DNA of 64,000 nt from JAEUTH01 sp039931675 (GCA_039931675.1 JBDTRM010000046.1:14841-78840); one strand, 5' to 3'; shown: positions 43,201 to 52,774, counted from the stretch's first letter. Numbers and translations: made by a program. The notes: generated by a model from the letters alone, not told the origin.

Positions 43201-43857
43201 TTACACTTTTACGTACGCCCAGCTTTTTCCATTTGCAATACGCGAAATCTGCATTTCACTTATTTTAAATTTCTTGGCAAGTTCGCTTTGTAATGAACCT
43301 TTTTTAAGGCTTTGCTTAATTTTAACAACCTGGTCTCTCGTTAATTTTGATGATAACGTAACACGTACACCAGCTATTGTTAGTTTTTGATTTTGTTTTG
43401 CCGTGCGCGTAAATGCTTCATTAGGTTTTGCCCATTGCAGATTTTTTATACGGTTATTTAATTTATTCCAGTCTAAGTGAATTACCACAGCTTTTTTATA
43501 AGCTGGCTTTTTGATGAAATGCTCGGCAGTGATGTAATGGATGTAATGCATCCTGCGCACACCTTTGTTTACAAGATCCATTGCAAGATAGCCGTTCACG
43601 TTTTTACCGTTAACAAGTGTTCCGTTCACATGATCATAGTAATAACTTTTTACACGCCCGTAGCTGCTGATCATGTATGGACGGTCGCTTTTCAGCATTT
43701 TTTTCCATTGCTCACCCGCAAGGTTAGCAATAGGTTTTCCGGTCGCTTTCTTTGAGCGAACAGCAACAGATTTTTTAACAGCAGTCTTTTTTGCAACTGC
43801 TTTTTTAGCAGGACTTTTTTTGCCTGCGGCCTTTTTGGTAGTGGATTTTTTTGCCAT
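43201..43857 (-). CDS. HNH/NUMOD-like protein with histone-like N-terminus
   Basis: The first ~40 residues are Lys/Ala/Pro/Ser-rich (KKAAGKKSPAKKAVAKKTAV), similar to histone H1 tails. Next comes a NUMOD4-like segment (EQWKKMLKSDRPYMISSYGR), then an HNH_3-type core (HYIHYITAEHFIKKPAYKK followed by VIHLDWNKLNNRIKNLQW, which retains the HxDxNKxNNR pattern), and a C-terminal helix-turn-helix (LTRDQVVKIKQSLKKGSLQS). It looks like a nuclease or a domesticated DNA-binding protein. It has no intron, intein or restriction partner nearby. Activity cannot be judged from sequence. Confidence 0.75.
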   Translation of the reverse strand: MAKKSTTKKAAGKKSPAKKAVAKKTAVKKSVAVRSKKATGKPIANLAGEQWKKMLKSDRPYMISSYGRVKSYYYDHVNGTLVNGKNVNGYLAMDLVNKGVRRMHYIHYITAEHFIKKPAYKKAVVIHLDWNKLNNRIKNLQWAKPNEAFTRTAKQNQKLTIAGVRVTLSSKLTRDQVVKIKQSLKKGSLQSELAKKFKISEMQISRIANGKSWAYVKV

Positions 43858-43944
43858 AATTTAAGAATTAAAGGAGTTATATTTGATAACTGATACTGTA
43901 AACGTAAAAAAAATTCTTTAACTGCAAAACTTTTTGTAAAATAA

Positions 43945-45273
43945 TTATCTTTTCACAGGCATATTTCGCATCATATTACGCATATTTCCTCCACTCATCA
44001 TTTTCATCATTTTGCGCATATCTTCAAATTGCTTGATTAGTTTGTTCACCTCCTGAATGGTGGTGCCGCTGCCATCTGCTATGCGTTTTCTGCGACTGCC
44101 ATTGATGATAGCAGGCTCTTCGCGCTCCCTCGGAGTCATTGATTTGATGATGGCTTCAATACCATCAAAAGACTTGTTGTCAATATCAATATCTTTCATT
44201 GCTTTGCCAACCCCGGGTATCATGCTTACAAGGTCCTTCATATTCCCCATCTTTTTGATCTGCTGCAACTGCCCCAGGAAATCGTTAAAGTTAAACTGGT
44301 TCTTCTGAATTTTTTTCTGCAACTCGGCAGCCTGTTTTTCATCAAACTGCTCCTGCGCACGTTCAACCAATGAAACAATATCTCCCATGCCCAATATACG
44401 ATCGGCCATGCGCGAAGGATGGAACACATCTAATGCATCTAACTTCTCTCCTGTTCCAACAAATTTAATGGGCTTATTAACCACAGATTTAATCGAAAGC
44501 GCAGCCCCGCCACGGGTATCACCATCTAACTTGGTCAATACCACTCCGTCAAAATTCAAACGTTCGTTAAAAGTTTTGGCTGTGTTTACAGCATCCTGCC
44601 CTGTCATAGCGTCAACCACAAAAAGAGTTTCATGTGGATTGACTGCTTTCTTAATTGCGGCAATTTCATCCATCATCACTTCATCAATAGCGAGGCGACC
44701 GGCAGTATCTATAATTACTACATTCAGGTTTAATTCCTTTGCTTTGGCAATACCATTCAATGCAATCTGAACAGGGTTTTTATTTTCAGGCTCACTATAT
44801 ACCTCCACGTTAATCTGCTCACCTAACACTTTCAACTGGTCAATCGCAGCAGGACGGTAAACGTCACAAGCCACCAAAAGTGGTTGTTTCTGACGTTTTG
44901 ATTTTAAGTAGTTAGCTAACTTGCCTGATAGGGTAGTTTTACCTGAACCCTGCAAACCCGACATTAAAATAATGGTGGGATTATTTTTAAGATTGATCTC
45001 AGCCTGTGAGCCACCCATTAATTCGGTTAACTCATCATGCATAATTTTCACCATCAGTTGCGATGGAGAGACAGCAATCATCACGTTTTGCCCGATGGCT
45101 TTTTCCTTAACTGAATCGGTAAAGGTTTTTGCAACCTTATAATTAACGTCAGCATCAAGAAGCGCCTTACGCACTTCTTTCATGGTTTCGGCAATGTTGA
45201 TCTCTGTAATTTTCCCCTGGCCTTTTAATACCTTAAAGGCGCGGTCAAGTTTATCTGATAAATTTTCGAACAT
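43945..45273 (-). CDS. ffh: Signal recognition particle protein Ffh
   Basis: A 442-residue SRP54 GTPase of typical length. The G domain has GLQGSGKTTLSGKLA (P-loop), DTAGRLAIDEVMMDEI and TKLDGDTRGGAALS; the C-terminal M domain is Met-rich and ends MMKMMSGGNMRNMMRNMPVKR-like (nine of the last 24 residues are Met). It binds the signal sequences of nascent membrane proteins and the SRP RNA, which is not seen in this window. The gene is transcribed alone, convergent with nothing close. Confidence 0.97.
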   Translation of the reverse strand: MFENLSDKLDRAFKVLKGQGKITEINIAETMKEVRKALLDADVNYKVAKTFTDSVKEKAIGQNVMIAVSPSQLMVKIMHDELTELMGGSQAEINLKNNPTIILMSGLQGSGKTTLSGKLANYLKSKRQKQPLLVACDVYRPAAIDQLKVLGEQINVEVYSEPENKNPVQIALNGIAKAKELNLNVVIIDTAGRLAIDEVMMDEIAAIKKAVNPHETLFVVDAMTGQDAVNTAKTFNERLNFDGVVLTKLDGDTRGGAALSIKSVVNKPIKFVGTGEKLDALDVFHPSRMADRILGMGDIVSLVERAQEQFDEKQAAELQKKIQKNQFNFNDFLGQLQQIKKMGNMKDLVSMIPGVGKAMKDIDIDNKSFDGIEAIIKSMTPREREEPAIINGSRRKRIADGSGTTIQEVNKLIKQFEDMRKMMKMMSGGNMRNMMRNMPVKR

Positions 45274-45439
45274 ATTTTTAAATCGTTTGCTGTTTGTGGT
45301 TCATTATTTTCAAACCTGATATCCTAATACCCATATTCCCTTATACCTCTTTTCACAGCGCGCAAAATTAATTTTATTTTGATAGGTTGAATTTGTTGCT
45401 TTGCGAAAATATAAAGTGGAAGTTTTTACTAATCATTTA

Positions 45440-45491
45440 CGGATTGCTTTCCCGCGAAGGGGCGGGACATGCTGTTACCCGCAATGACGGT
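45440..45491. repeat. REP-like palindromic element
   Basis: Reads GGATTGCTTTCCCGCGAAGG then GGCGGGACATGCTGTTACCC and GCAATGACGG, with an inner hairpin CCCGC/GCGGG. It belongs to the dispersed GCAATGACGG family that also appears at 46529-46601. It precedes the cdaA gene. Confidence 0.6.
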
Positions 45492-45539
45492 TGAAAACAC
45501 AAATCGTAAATCGTAAATCCCAAATTGTAAATCAAAAGA

Positions 45540-46334
45540 ATGGAAGTATTTCACATAGGGTTTTTACCGGTGCGGCTTTTAGATTTGCTCGACATTTTAT
45601 TGGTGGCGGTAATACTCTATAAGATGTATGACATTTTAAAAGGAGGCGTTGCCACCCGCATTTTTGTGGGCATATTGTCTATATATCTTTTGTGGTGGTT
45701 TTTTGCGAAAGCACTGCACATGCAGTTATTAGGAACTTTATTAGGCCTTTTGATCAATGTGGGCATATTGGGTTTGATCATAGTTTTTCAACCTGAGATC
45801 AGGAAATTCCTGATTATGATTGGCACTAACAGCTTTCTCGCTAAAAACTTATTTACGAAATACATTTTCAAGATAAATCTTAATGAAGGTGGTAAAATGG
45901 AATTGAATTTCGACCCTATTGTTAAAGCATGTGAGAGTTTAAGCAAATCGAAAACAGGCGCATTGATCGTGATAACACGCAGCAGCGATTTGAAGTATTA
46001 CATAAACACAGGAGAATCAATAGATGCGGAAATTTCAGCTTCGCTATTAGAAAATATTTTTTTTAAAAACTCACCATTACATGATGGAGCAATAATAATA
46101 GCAGGTGATAAAATAAAGGCTGCCCGCTGCCTGCTGCCTGTAACTGAAAATGCAAATGTTCCTGCCCACTTAGGCACACGTCACCGCGCTGCCATGGGAA
46201 TAAGTGAACACACTGATGCATTGGCAATTGTTGTATCAGAAGAAACAGGTGCCATAACCGTAGCTGATGATGGCGAGTTTAAAAAAAATCTTACAGTTGA
46301 AGAGTTGAAGAAGATACTTGAAGAGATTGGGTAG
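45540..46334 (+). CDS. cdaA: Diadenylate cyclase (CdaA/DacA-type)
   Basis: A 264-residue membrane-bound c-di-AMP synthase. Three hydrophobic segments lie in residues 1-80, then a DAC domain with the catalytic DGA motif in SPLHDGAIIIAGDKI and the RHRAA motif in GTRHRAAMGISEHTDALAIV. c-di-AMP regulates potassium and envelope homeostasis. Length and domain order match CdaA. No glmM or cdaR gene is adjacent here, unlike in Firmicutes. The start is preceded by a REP-like element. Confidence 0.95.
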   Translation: MEVFHIGFLPVRLLDLLDILLVAVILYKMYDILKGGVATRIFVGILSIYLLWWFFAKALHMQLLGTLLGLLINVGILGLIIVFQPEIRKFLIMIGTNSFLAKNLFTKYIFKINLNEGGKMELNFDPIVKACESLSKSKTGALIVITRSSDLKYYINTGESIDAEISASLLENIFFKNSPLHDGAIIIAGDKIKAARCLLPVTENANVPAHLGTRHRAAMGISEHTDALAIVVSEETGAITVADDGEFKKNLTVEELKKILEEIG

Positions 46335-46344
46335 GAAGGGGCGA

Positions 46345-46372
46345 AGAGGCAAGAGGCAAGAGGCAAGAGGCA
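46345..46372. repeat. Four tandem copies of a 7-base unit
   Basis: Four copies of AGAGGCA in a row, 10 bases after the cdaA stop. Such tracts change in copy number by slippage. They lie outside coding sequence and no function is evident. Confidence 0.7.
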
Positions 46373-46463
46373 AGGCGCAATTGGCAAAGCACAATTGAAA
46401 AAAAAGCAATAATTCAAATTTCAATTGATGAGAATTTTCAAAAAACCTTAACGACAACATTTT

Positions 46464-46496
46464 ACTTTCGGAAAGTTACTTCAACTTTCCGAAAGT
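46464..46496. repeat. Palindrome of the AACTTTCGGAAAGTT family
   Basis: A perfect 14-base stem (ACTTTCGGAAAGTT and complement) around ACTTC. The same palindrome lies between nfeD and floA (7264-7295), so the element is dispersed. Confidence 0.7.
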
Positions 46497-46528
46497 TGCT
46501 ACACGCGAAAAATAAGTGCAATGGAAAT

Positions 46529-46601
46529 CATTGACGGATTGCTTCGTTCCTCGCAATGACGGTTGACCTGATAGATTCCTTAGTTCCGCGCAATGACGAA
46601 T
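46529..46601. repeat. Two REP-like units
   Basis: Unit one: CATTGACGGATTGCTTCGTT then CCTCGCAATGACGG, an imperfect palindrome. Unit two (46572-46601) is a shorter relative: GATTCCTTAGTTCCGCGCAA then TGACGAATT. They resemble the element at 45440-45491. Repeats of this kind are widespread and of unknown role. Confidence 0.6.
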
Positions 46602-46628
46602 TGCCAAATTACCAAATTACCCACTCCC

Positions 46629-48497
46629 TTACTTAGCCGCAGCTTCAATTTGATTTCTATAGTTGGGATCTATCTGTGCTCCTAAAGATGTTGCCATTTG
46701 TACATCAGCCAAAGCTTCTTTATAACGCTTTAAATAATACATGGCCTGAGAGCGATTTACATAAGCATTGCCATCATTAGGATTTAATTGAATAGCACGG
46801 TTTAAATCCTGCAAACCCTCATTAAATTTCCCAACCTGCAGGTACGTATATCCACGTGCTACATAACTTTCTTCTTTATCAGGATTTTCACGTATGATGC
46901 GGGTAAAATCGGTTATGGCACGATCGAATTGCTTGCTGTTTGCCAATGAAATTGCACGGTTATGAATGGCTTCCATATAATTTGGCTTTAACCTTATGGC
47001 CTGGTCGAAATCTTTAATTGCAAGATCGAATTGCTTACGGATACTGTAAACGATACCACGGTTATTATATGCCAACTCATAATTTGGATCGGCTTGTATA
47101 GATGCAGTAAGGTCGCGCATGGCTTCATCATATTTCTGCAAATGCTCGCCATAATGCTTGCCGCGATTATTTAATGCGGTGGCAACTTTGGGATATTGCT
47201 CCAATACATTGTCCCATAGTGTTAGACTGTCATTCCACACCTTACATCTCTGAAATGTTGTGTAAAATAAAAAACATAAATAGACTCCCAGCACGCCATA
47301 AACCAAGTTTTTTAAATCAGGTTTATTTTCGATGAGGTAATAAATTCCTGATGCTAATAAAAATGCAAAGGCAATGCCCGGCACTAACGAATAACGCTCA
47401 CTGAACATGGTTGGACCGACCGGCATAAGTTGCAACACCAATGCAATGGTTGAAACAAAAAATCCTCCGCAAAATAAAAACAGCTTTGTCTTTTTTGCCG
47501 ACATAAAAAGCAATACAGCAAGTATGACAACTAAAACTCCGCATAAGTAAAACTCCCACGGCAAAGAAGTTTGAGCTGTCTTTGGAGGGTAAGGATAGAA
47601 AGCCGAGAGATTAACAGGAGCTATTAATTTTATCGGATAAAAAATTAAGTTGCGGCAGGCAATGAGAATTTTTTCACCAAATGAAAATACATTTGATGTA
47701 TCAATAGTTCCCGATTCTTTTACAGCACTTACTTGTTTCCATCCCATGTAAAAAGAAAGCAGCACATAAGGAACTTTTTCTAAAACAAGTTTTACTGAAA
47801 ATTTTCGTCCGATATAATAGTCAAGCATAATCATGGGGCCAATGATTGATGCTGCCATTACTTTTGAATAAATAGATAAGGTGAACAACAAAAAAGAAAA
47901 GAGCAGGTATTTATAACTTTCATCCTTTCGGATATAATATAAATATGCAATGAGTGATGCGACAAGAAAAACAAGATACATCAGGTCTTTGCGTTCTGCT
48001 GCCCAGGCTACAGATTCAACACGCATTGCATTTAATCCGTATAAAGATGTGGTTATGGCGGCAATGATTTTATTGTTGCTCAGTAAGAGAATGAACCAAT
48101 AAACCAAAGCACATGCCATCACAAACATTATAACACTTGTGGTATGATAACCTTTTGGATTAAGCCCGTAAAAATGATACTCAATAGCATAAGATAAAAT
48201 GTGCAACGGCTGATAATTACCAAAATAATTTTCAGTAAAAATCCGCTTAATGCTTGCTCCATCAAGCGTGCGTATCAGGGGATTTTCGGGAAGATAACTT
48301 GGATCGTCCCAATTGGTAAGATCGTTATTGAGGGAAGGGAAAAATGCAATAAAAATTACAGGTAGCAGGATAAGTAATGGCAATAATTTCTGAAACCAGC
48401 TTTCTGAAGGCAGATTTTTTTTCCTGTCTTCTTTCTTCGGGGTTGATGAAACCTTAGCTGAAGTTACATTCTTTCGGGCGGGAATATTTTTTCTCAT
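46629..48497 (-). CDS. TMTC-like membrane glycosyltransferase with TPRs, 622 aa
   Basis: A basic, low-complexity N-terminus (1-35) is followed by about eleven membrane helices and a TPR tail (about residues 430-622; for example NYELAYNNRGIVYSIRKQFD). The luminal loop after helix one has WDDPSYLPENPLIRTLDG, an acidic motif like that of PMT/TMTC-type mannosyltransferases, and FGNYQPLHILSYAIEYHFYG, also typical of TMTC proteins. It probably transfers a lipid-linked sugar to proteins or other acceptors. The assignment rests on the topology and these motifs. Confidence 0.82.
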   Translation of the reverse strand: MRKNIPARKNVTSAKVSSTPKKEDRKKNLPSESWFQKLLPLLILLPVIFIAFFPSLNNDLTNWDDPSYLPENPLIRTLDGASIKRIFTENYFGNYQPLHILSYAIEYHFYGLNPKGYHTTSVIMFVMACALVYWFILLLSNNKIIAAITTSLYGLNAMRVESVAWAAERKDLMYLVFLVASLIAYLYYIRKDESYKYLLFSFLLFTLSIYSKVMAASIIGPMIMLDYYIGRKFSVKLVLEKVPYVLLSFYMGWKQVSAVKESGTIDTSNVFSFGEKILIACRNLIFYPIKLIAPVNLSAFYPYPPKTAQTSLPWEFYLCGVLVVILAVLLFMSAKKTKLFLFCGGFFVSTIALVLQLMPVGPTMFSERYSLVPGIAFAFLLASGIYYLIENKPDLKNLVYGVLGVYLCFLFYTTFQRCKVWNDSLTLWDNVLEQYPKVATALNNRGKHYGEHLQKYDEAMRDLTASIQADPNYELAYNNRGIVYSIRKQFDLAIKDFDQAIRLKPNYMEAIHNRAISLANSKQFDRAITDFTRIIRENPDKEESYVARGYTYLQVGKFNEGLQDLNRAIQLNPNDGNAYVNRSQAMYYLKRYKEALADVQMATSLGAQIDPNYRNQIEAAAK

Positions 48498-48711
48498 TCA
48501 ATAATTTTTAAACGCAAATTATATTTAATCAAAAGTGCAATGAATTAAATTTTCAGGTTTCAAATATAAAATCAATTTTTTTGTGATGTAAAAGCCATGT
48601 TATCTGTAATAATATTTCGTCCTATAAGGGACTCTCAAAGTCTTCTGCAATTATTATGTTACCAATATATCGTTCCTCAGGAACTTTTCGCCAATTCAAA
48701 AATTAAAAGAA

Positions 48712-49143
48712 TCATTCAGGCTTATAAACCATTGTAACATGTTCAATGTTGGCTTCCCAAAAATGATCTCCTTCCTCCATGAAACCATGCTTTGCATAAA
48801 AGCCATAGGCTGACATTTGCGCATGGAGATATATTTTTTTATTCAAAGGAATTACATCATTCAATATGGCATCCAATAAAGCAAGACCAACATCTTTTGA
48901 ACGAAAAGGTGCAAGCACTGCAAAGCGTTCTAACTTAATTCCGCTTTCAGTGAAACGCCAGCGCGCTGCACCACAGGGGCGATTGCCAAAATACGCAAGA
49001 TAATGCGAAGCTTCATTTTCATGTTCATCATATTCAAGATCATGATCAACATGCTGCTCAATTACAAAAACAGTATTTCTTATTTCAAATAATTGCTTAG
49101 CCTCTTCTGACTGAAGATCGCTTATTCTTTTTACGGTTAGCAT
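48712..49143 (-). CDS. GNAT family N-acetyltransferase
   Basis: A 143-residue GNAT-fold protein. The N-terminal half has LFEIRNTVFVIEQHVDHDLE, as in ElaA/YjcF-type acetyltransferases. The acetyl-CoA-binding segment appears as LERFAVLAPFRSKDVGLALL (pattern VxxxxRxxGxG/A with a variant second glycine), followed by YLHAQMSAYGFYAKHGF. The substrate is unknown. It is transcribed on its own between large intergenic regions. Confidence 0.85.
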   Translation of the reverse strand: MLTVKRISDLQSEEAKQLFEIRNTVFVIEQHVDHDLEYDEHENEASHYLAYFGNRPCGAARWRFTESGIKLERFAVLAPFRSKDVGLALLDAILNDVIPLNKKIYLHAQMSAYGFYAKHGFMEEGDHFWEANIEHVTMVYKPE

Positions 49144-49226
49144 AATTAGATTGTGAACGGGATAAATTTGTAAATTTCTATCAACCCAGTATTTTAAATC
49201 AGTTAATACGATTATTCAAAGGAGTT

Positions 49227-49343
49227 AACCTTAGTAGAAAAGATTGACTTTTGTGAAAAACCTTATTACCTTATTATTTCGTTGAAAATAAGGTAATAAG
49301 GTAATAAGGTAGTCCTTGTTGACAAAGATTTTCTACTAAGGTT
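49227..49343. repeat. Nested inverted repeat, MITE-like, 117 bases
   Basis: Outer arms AACCTTAGTAGAAAA (49227-49241) and its exact complement (49329-49343). Inner arms CCTTATTACCTTATT (49261-49275) and complement (49287-49301), extended by a further GTAATAAG repeat. It has no coding capacity. It ends ten bases from the stop of the esterase gene and could be a terminator or a short mobile element. Confidence 0.68.
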
Positions 49344-49352
49344 TTTTTCCAT

Positions 49353-50579
49353 TTATTGAATAACCAGTTTTTTAATTGTTTCTTTTTTACCTGAAGTAAT
49401 TTTCACAAAATAGACACCGGGCTTAAGTGATTTGTTTTTGTATTTAAATTGAGATGAATTAATGTTGAAAGCGTCAATGGTTTTTCCTGTTACATCAGAG
49501 ATCAACACCTTAACAGGTTCAAAATTATTTTTGCTGAATGAGAAATTAATTTCATCGGTTGCGGGGTTTGGATAAATGTTCAACACATTACTTTCATTTT
49601 CAGCAATGCCTGTAGGTGGTATTCCAAAAAACGGGCGGAGAAATGCTTTTACGAAATTTAATGTGGTATCCATATAAGCCAATGCTGTGGCCGATGTTCC
49701 TGCATAAGGCACATGGTCGGCACCAGGCCAGCTATAGAAAGGATTATTCACCCCAATATTATCAGCCCGTATTTTTAGGCTTGAGCTTCCATCCACTTCA
49801 AGAATTGGCTGAAACAAAACAACAATGATGGCACTGCCATAAGGCACGGTTCCATCATTGGTGCCATGCATGCTTACAAAAGGTATATCGCCCGTGTTAA
49901 GCCATGACGAATCGCCAAGAGCACCGCATAAATTGATAACTGCTTTTACATTGCTCGCATAACCGGGATTACCGCTATTACCTTCAATGCCGCCCATACC
50001 GGCAAGGCCAACATAAGCAGGCACTTCCGCTGAATCCATATAAGCCATGTGCAATGCTGTAAATGCACCTGCTGAACTGCCGCCTGCAAAAACATAATCA
50101 GGATGGATGTGATAAGTATTCACAGTTGCTGCATCCTGGCGGAAAAAACGAACAGCAGCTTTCATATCCTGTACTGCTCTCAATACTGCTTTAGCAGCAT
50201 GTATTGAATCAATGGGAAAACCCATTCCTAAACGGTAATCTAATGAGGTACACACATAACCCATCTTTGCAAAATGATTGCAAAGAGAAACTACATCCTG
50301 GTCGGTTTTTGAACCACCGATAAAGCTGCCGCCATGCGCAAGTACTAAGAGAGGGCGCATCATTACCGTATCGCCTGTGGGCTGGTAAACATCTAATTTC
50401 AAAACCTGGTTTGTTCCGCTTACAGTAGTGTTTTGTCCGTACGTAATATTTGAAGTAACGGTTACGTTGCTGAAAATTTCATTCCAGTAGCGACCTCCTG
50501 TTGTGTCAATATAGGTTTGTGCTTTTACATATAGGGTAACTGTTAACAGGAGAAAGAGTAGTGTAATAATTTTTTTCAT
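49353..50579 (-). CDS. Secreted alpha/beta hydrolase (esterase) with T9SS domain
   Basis: Signal peptide MKKIITLLFLLLTVTLYVKA. An alpha/beta hydrolase core follows, with oxyanion loop LVLAHGGSFIGG, nucleophile Ser in VFAGGSSAGAFTALHMAY, acidic member in MHGTNDGTVPYG and His in WPGADHVPYAG, so the triad is complete. The last ~75 residues (IYPNPATDEINFSFSKNNFE onward) are a T9SS type A sorting domain. It should be a secreted or surface carboxylesterase/feruloyl-esterase-like enzyme; the substrate is not determined. Confidence 0.9.
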   Translation of the reverse strand: MKKIITLLFLLLTVTLYVKAQTYIDTTGGRYWNEIFSNVTVTSNITYGQNTTVSGTNQVLKLDVYQPTGDTVMMRPLLVLAHGGSFIGGSKTDQDVVSLCNHFAKMGYVCTSLDYRLGMGFPIDSIHAAKAVLRAVQDMKAAVRFFRQDAATVNTYHIHPDYVFAGGSSAGAFTALHMAYMDSAEVPAYVGLAGMGGIEGNSGNPGYASNVKAVINLCGALGDSSWLNTGDIPFVSMHGTNDGTVPYGSAIIVVLFQPILEVDGSSSLKIRADNIGVNNPFYSWPGADHVPYAGTSATALAYMDTTLNFVKAFLRPFFGIPPTGIAENESNVLNIYPNPATDEINFSFSKNNFEPVKVLISDVTGKTIDAFNINSSQFKYKNKSLKPGVYFVKITSGKKETIKKLVIQ

Positions 50580-50647
50580 GGGATGTTATATTATGTTTGA
50601 ATTATTAAAATGTAATTATAAAATTAAGATTGGATTATTGCAATTAT

Positions 50648-52774
50648 TTAAACCGGCAGTGTGATTATAAATTCTGTGCCCTCACCTTGTTTGCTGTAAA
50701 CTTTTAAATCGCCACCATGCGCTTTAATTATATCAAAGCTTAATGATAGGCCAAGCCCTGTGCCTTCGCCTGAGGGTTTGGTTGTAAAGAACGGATCGAA
50801 AATTTTTTCTTTTAACTCATCCGGTATTCCGGCACCATTATCACGCACGGTAATGAAAACGGCATTATTCAAATGTTTTGTAATTATGGTGACTGCCGGA
50901 GAATAGCTGGCATTATTATTTTGAGCTTCACGGTCGCTGCGCTCTTTTATGGCATAAAAAGCATTGTTGAATAAATTAAGTAACACGCGGCTGATGTCAT
51001 TTTGAATAGCATTTACACGCGGCAGATTTGGAGCAAGTTCTTTATTAAGCGCACTATTAAAGTTTTGCATTGAAGCCCTCATGCCATGATAAGCAAGGTT
51101 TAAAAATTCATCGCAAAGCGCATTAATATCTGTTGGTTGCTTTTTTTCATCACCGCTGCGGCTATGCTGCAACATGCTTTTTACAATGTTATCGGCACGC
51201 TTGCCATGTTCATTAATTTTTTGGAGATTGAGTTTAAGATCAGCAATAATTTCGTTACGCAGTTCGGGTGTATCAGCAGTTTTAAGCTCATCAATTAAAC
51301 TATAAGAAAGCTCTGAGAAATTAGTTACAAAGTTGAGTGGGTTTTTTATTTCGTGTGCAATGCCGGCAGTAAGCTGACCGAGCGATGCCATTTTTTCCTG
51401 TTGCACCAATTGTTCCTGTGTGGCTTTGAGATCAACAAGTGTTTTCTCTAATTCATAATTAGTTTTGGCCAGGCGGTCATTACTCTTCTTGCGTATCTGC
51501 GACTGGTTATATAAAACCAATCCGAATAAAAATATCAATATAAAACCAGCCACAAATGAGTAGGTGATAACACGCTGCCCTTCTAATTCTTTTTCTTTAA
51601 CTAAGTTTTGCTGGTTGAGGGAGTTTATTTTAAGGTCTTTTTCTTCGGCCTCGTACCTTGCCTGCATTTCATTGATCTGACGCATTTTTACAACATTAAA
51701 AACACTGTCACGCAAAGCAATATACTTTAAATGATAATCAAGCGCCTGTTTGTAATCGCCTTTATTGCTATTCACTTCAAACAGTCCATTATAAGAATCA
51801 TAAGCAACATTAATTTCATTTACGCGAAGTGCGTAGCTGAGGGCACGATTTAAATACAAGGCAGCGAGGTCATTGTTATGCATTTTTACATAAACCAGCC
51901 CGATGTTATCATCAAGGTAACTAAGTGTAAGAGAGTCAACGGGCTTACTGAACGTTATCAATTCATAACACCTTTTGTAACTTGAAACAGCTTCATTATA
52001 CAACCCTGATTTTTTATAACTCACGCCCATATTGTTGAGCACTTCAATTAATGTGGCAGTATCTTTTAAATGTTCTAAAAGGGTTAATGATTTATTATAC
52101 ATCATAATAGCCTCTTTGGTTTTTTTCTGATTACCATATACACCACCGAGGTTACTGTAACCTAATGCTATACCAATGCTATCTTTAATTTCAATAGCTG
52201 TATTCAATGATTTCTGAAAATACTCTAAAGCCTTATCCCACTCTTCGGTATTTAAAAAAACCGAACCTATCTGCTCCTCAGCTATTCCTATATCATACTT
52301 GCTGTTTACCTTTTCATAATTTTTGAATGCTTCGAGATACCACTGTAATGCAGCGCTGTAATTGATTTGCTTGAAATATATATTGGCGATGGAGTAGGCG
52401 GCTTTTCCTTTTTTATAAATATCGCCTTTGGCTGATTGCTGCTCATATTGAAACCGGGCGTGTTTTAATGCTTCGTCATAATTTTTTTTGTTATAATAAA
52501 TCATACGCTGCAGGTTATGACTTTCCATCAACCCATTAAAGAAATTTAATTGTGATGCTAATTGCTGTGCCTGTTCAGCATAAGTAAGTGCCTTTGCAGC
52601 ATCTGTTTTTTTTAACTGGTAACCTAACTGAACTAAGGTGTTTACCTTATTGGTATCGGCCTTGCCGGTATTTAATAATTTGGTTAGGGAATCAACAGCA
52701 GGTTGTGCCGTAAGCGGGAAAAACTTTATGAAGAGAAATAAAAAAATAAATGTGAGACGGATAATTTGATTCAT
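50648..52774 (-). CDS. TPR-containing sensor histidine kinase, 708 aa
   Basis: A signal peptide or N-terminal anchor (MNQIIRLTFIFLFLFIKFFP) is followed by about eight TPRs (residues about 30-360), a coiled coil, one membrane helix (VITYSFVAGFILIFLFGLVL), and a kinase core. The H box is SLGQLTAGIAHEIKNPLNFV with the phospho-accepting His. The ATPase part has LLNLFNNAFYAIKERSDR (N box), TVRDNGAGIPDELKEKIF and GEGTGLGLSLSFDIIKAHGG. No receiver domain is fused and no response regulator is adjacent, so it is an orphan. GTG 52780 is an alternative start. Confidence 0.92.
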   Translation of the reverse strand: MNQIIRLTFIFLFLFIKFFPLTAQPAVDSLTKLLNTGKADTNKVNTLVQLGYQLKKTDAAKALTYAEQAQQLASQLNFFNGLMESHNLQRMIYYNKKNYDEALKHARFQYEQQSAKGDIYKKGKAAYSIANIYFKQINYSAALQWYLEAFKNYEKVNSKYDIGIAEEQIGSVFLNTEEWDKALEYFQKSLNTAIEIKDSIGIALGYSNLGGVYGNQKKTKEAIMMYNKSLTLLEHLKDTATLIEVLNNMGVSYKKSGLYNEAVSSYKRCYELITFSKPVDSLTLSYLDDNIGLVYVKMHNNDLAALYLNRALSYALRVNEINVAYDSYNGLFEVNSNKGDYKQALDYHLKYIALRDSVFNVVKMRQINEMQARYEAEEKDLKINSLNQQNLVKEKELEGQRVITYSFVAGFILIFLFGLVLYNQSQIRKKSNDRLAKTNYELEKTLVDLKATQEQLVQQEKMASLGQLTAGIAHEIKNPLNFVTNFSELSYSLIDELKTADTPELRNEIIADLKLNLQKINEHGKRADNIVKSMLQHSRSGDEKKQPTDINALCDEFLNLAYHGMRASMQNFNSALNKELAPNLPRVNAIQNDISRVLLNLFNNAFYAIKERSDREAQNNNASYSPAVTIITKHLNNAVFITVRDNGAGIPDELKEKIFDPFFTTKPSGEGTGLGLSLSFDIIKAHGGDLKVYSKQGEGTEFIITLPV

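Noticed and set aside
45393..45420. Rpt-A-like sequence upstream of cdaA
   Set aside because: Only TTTGCGAAAA and nearby bases match; too short and not at the right place to call a copy.
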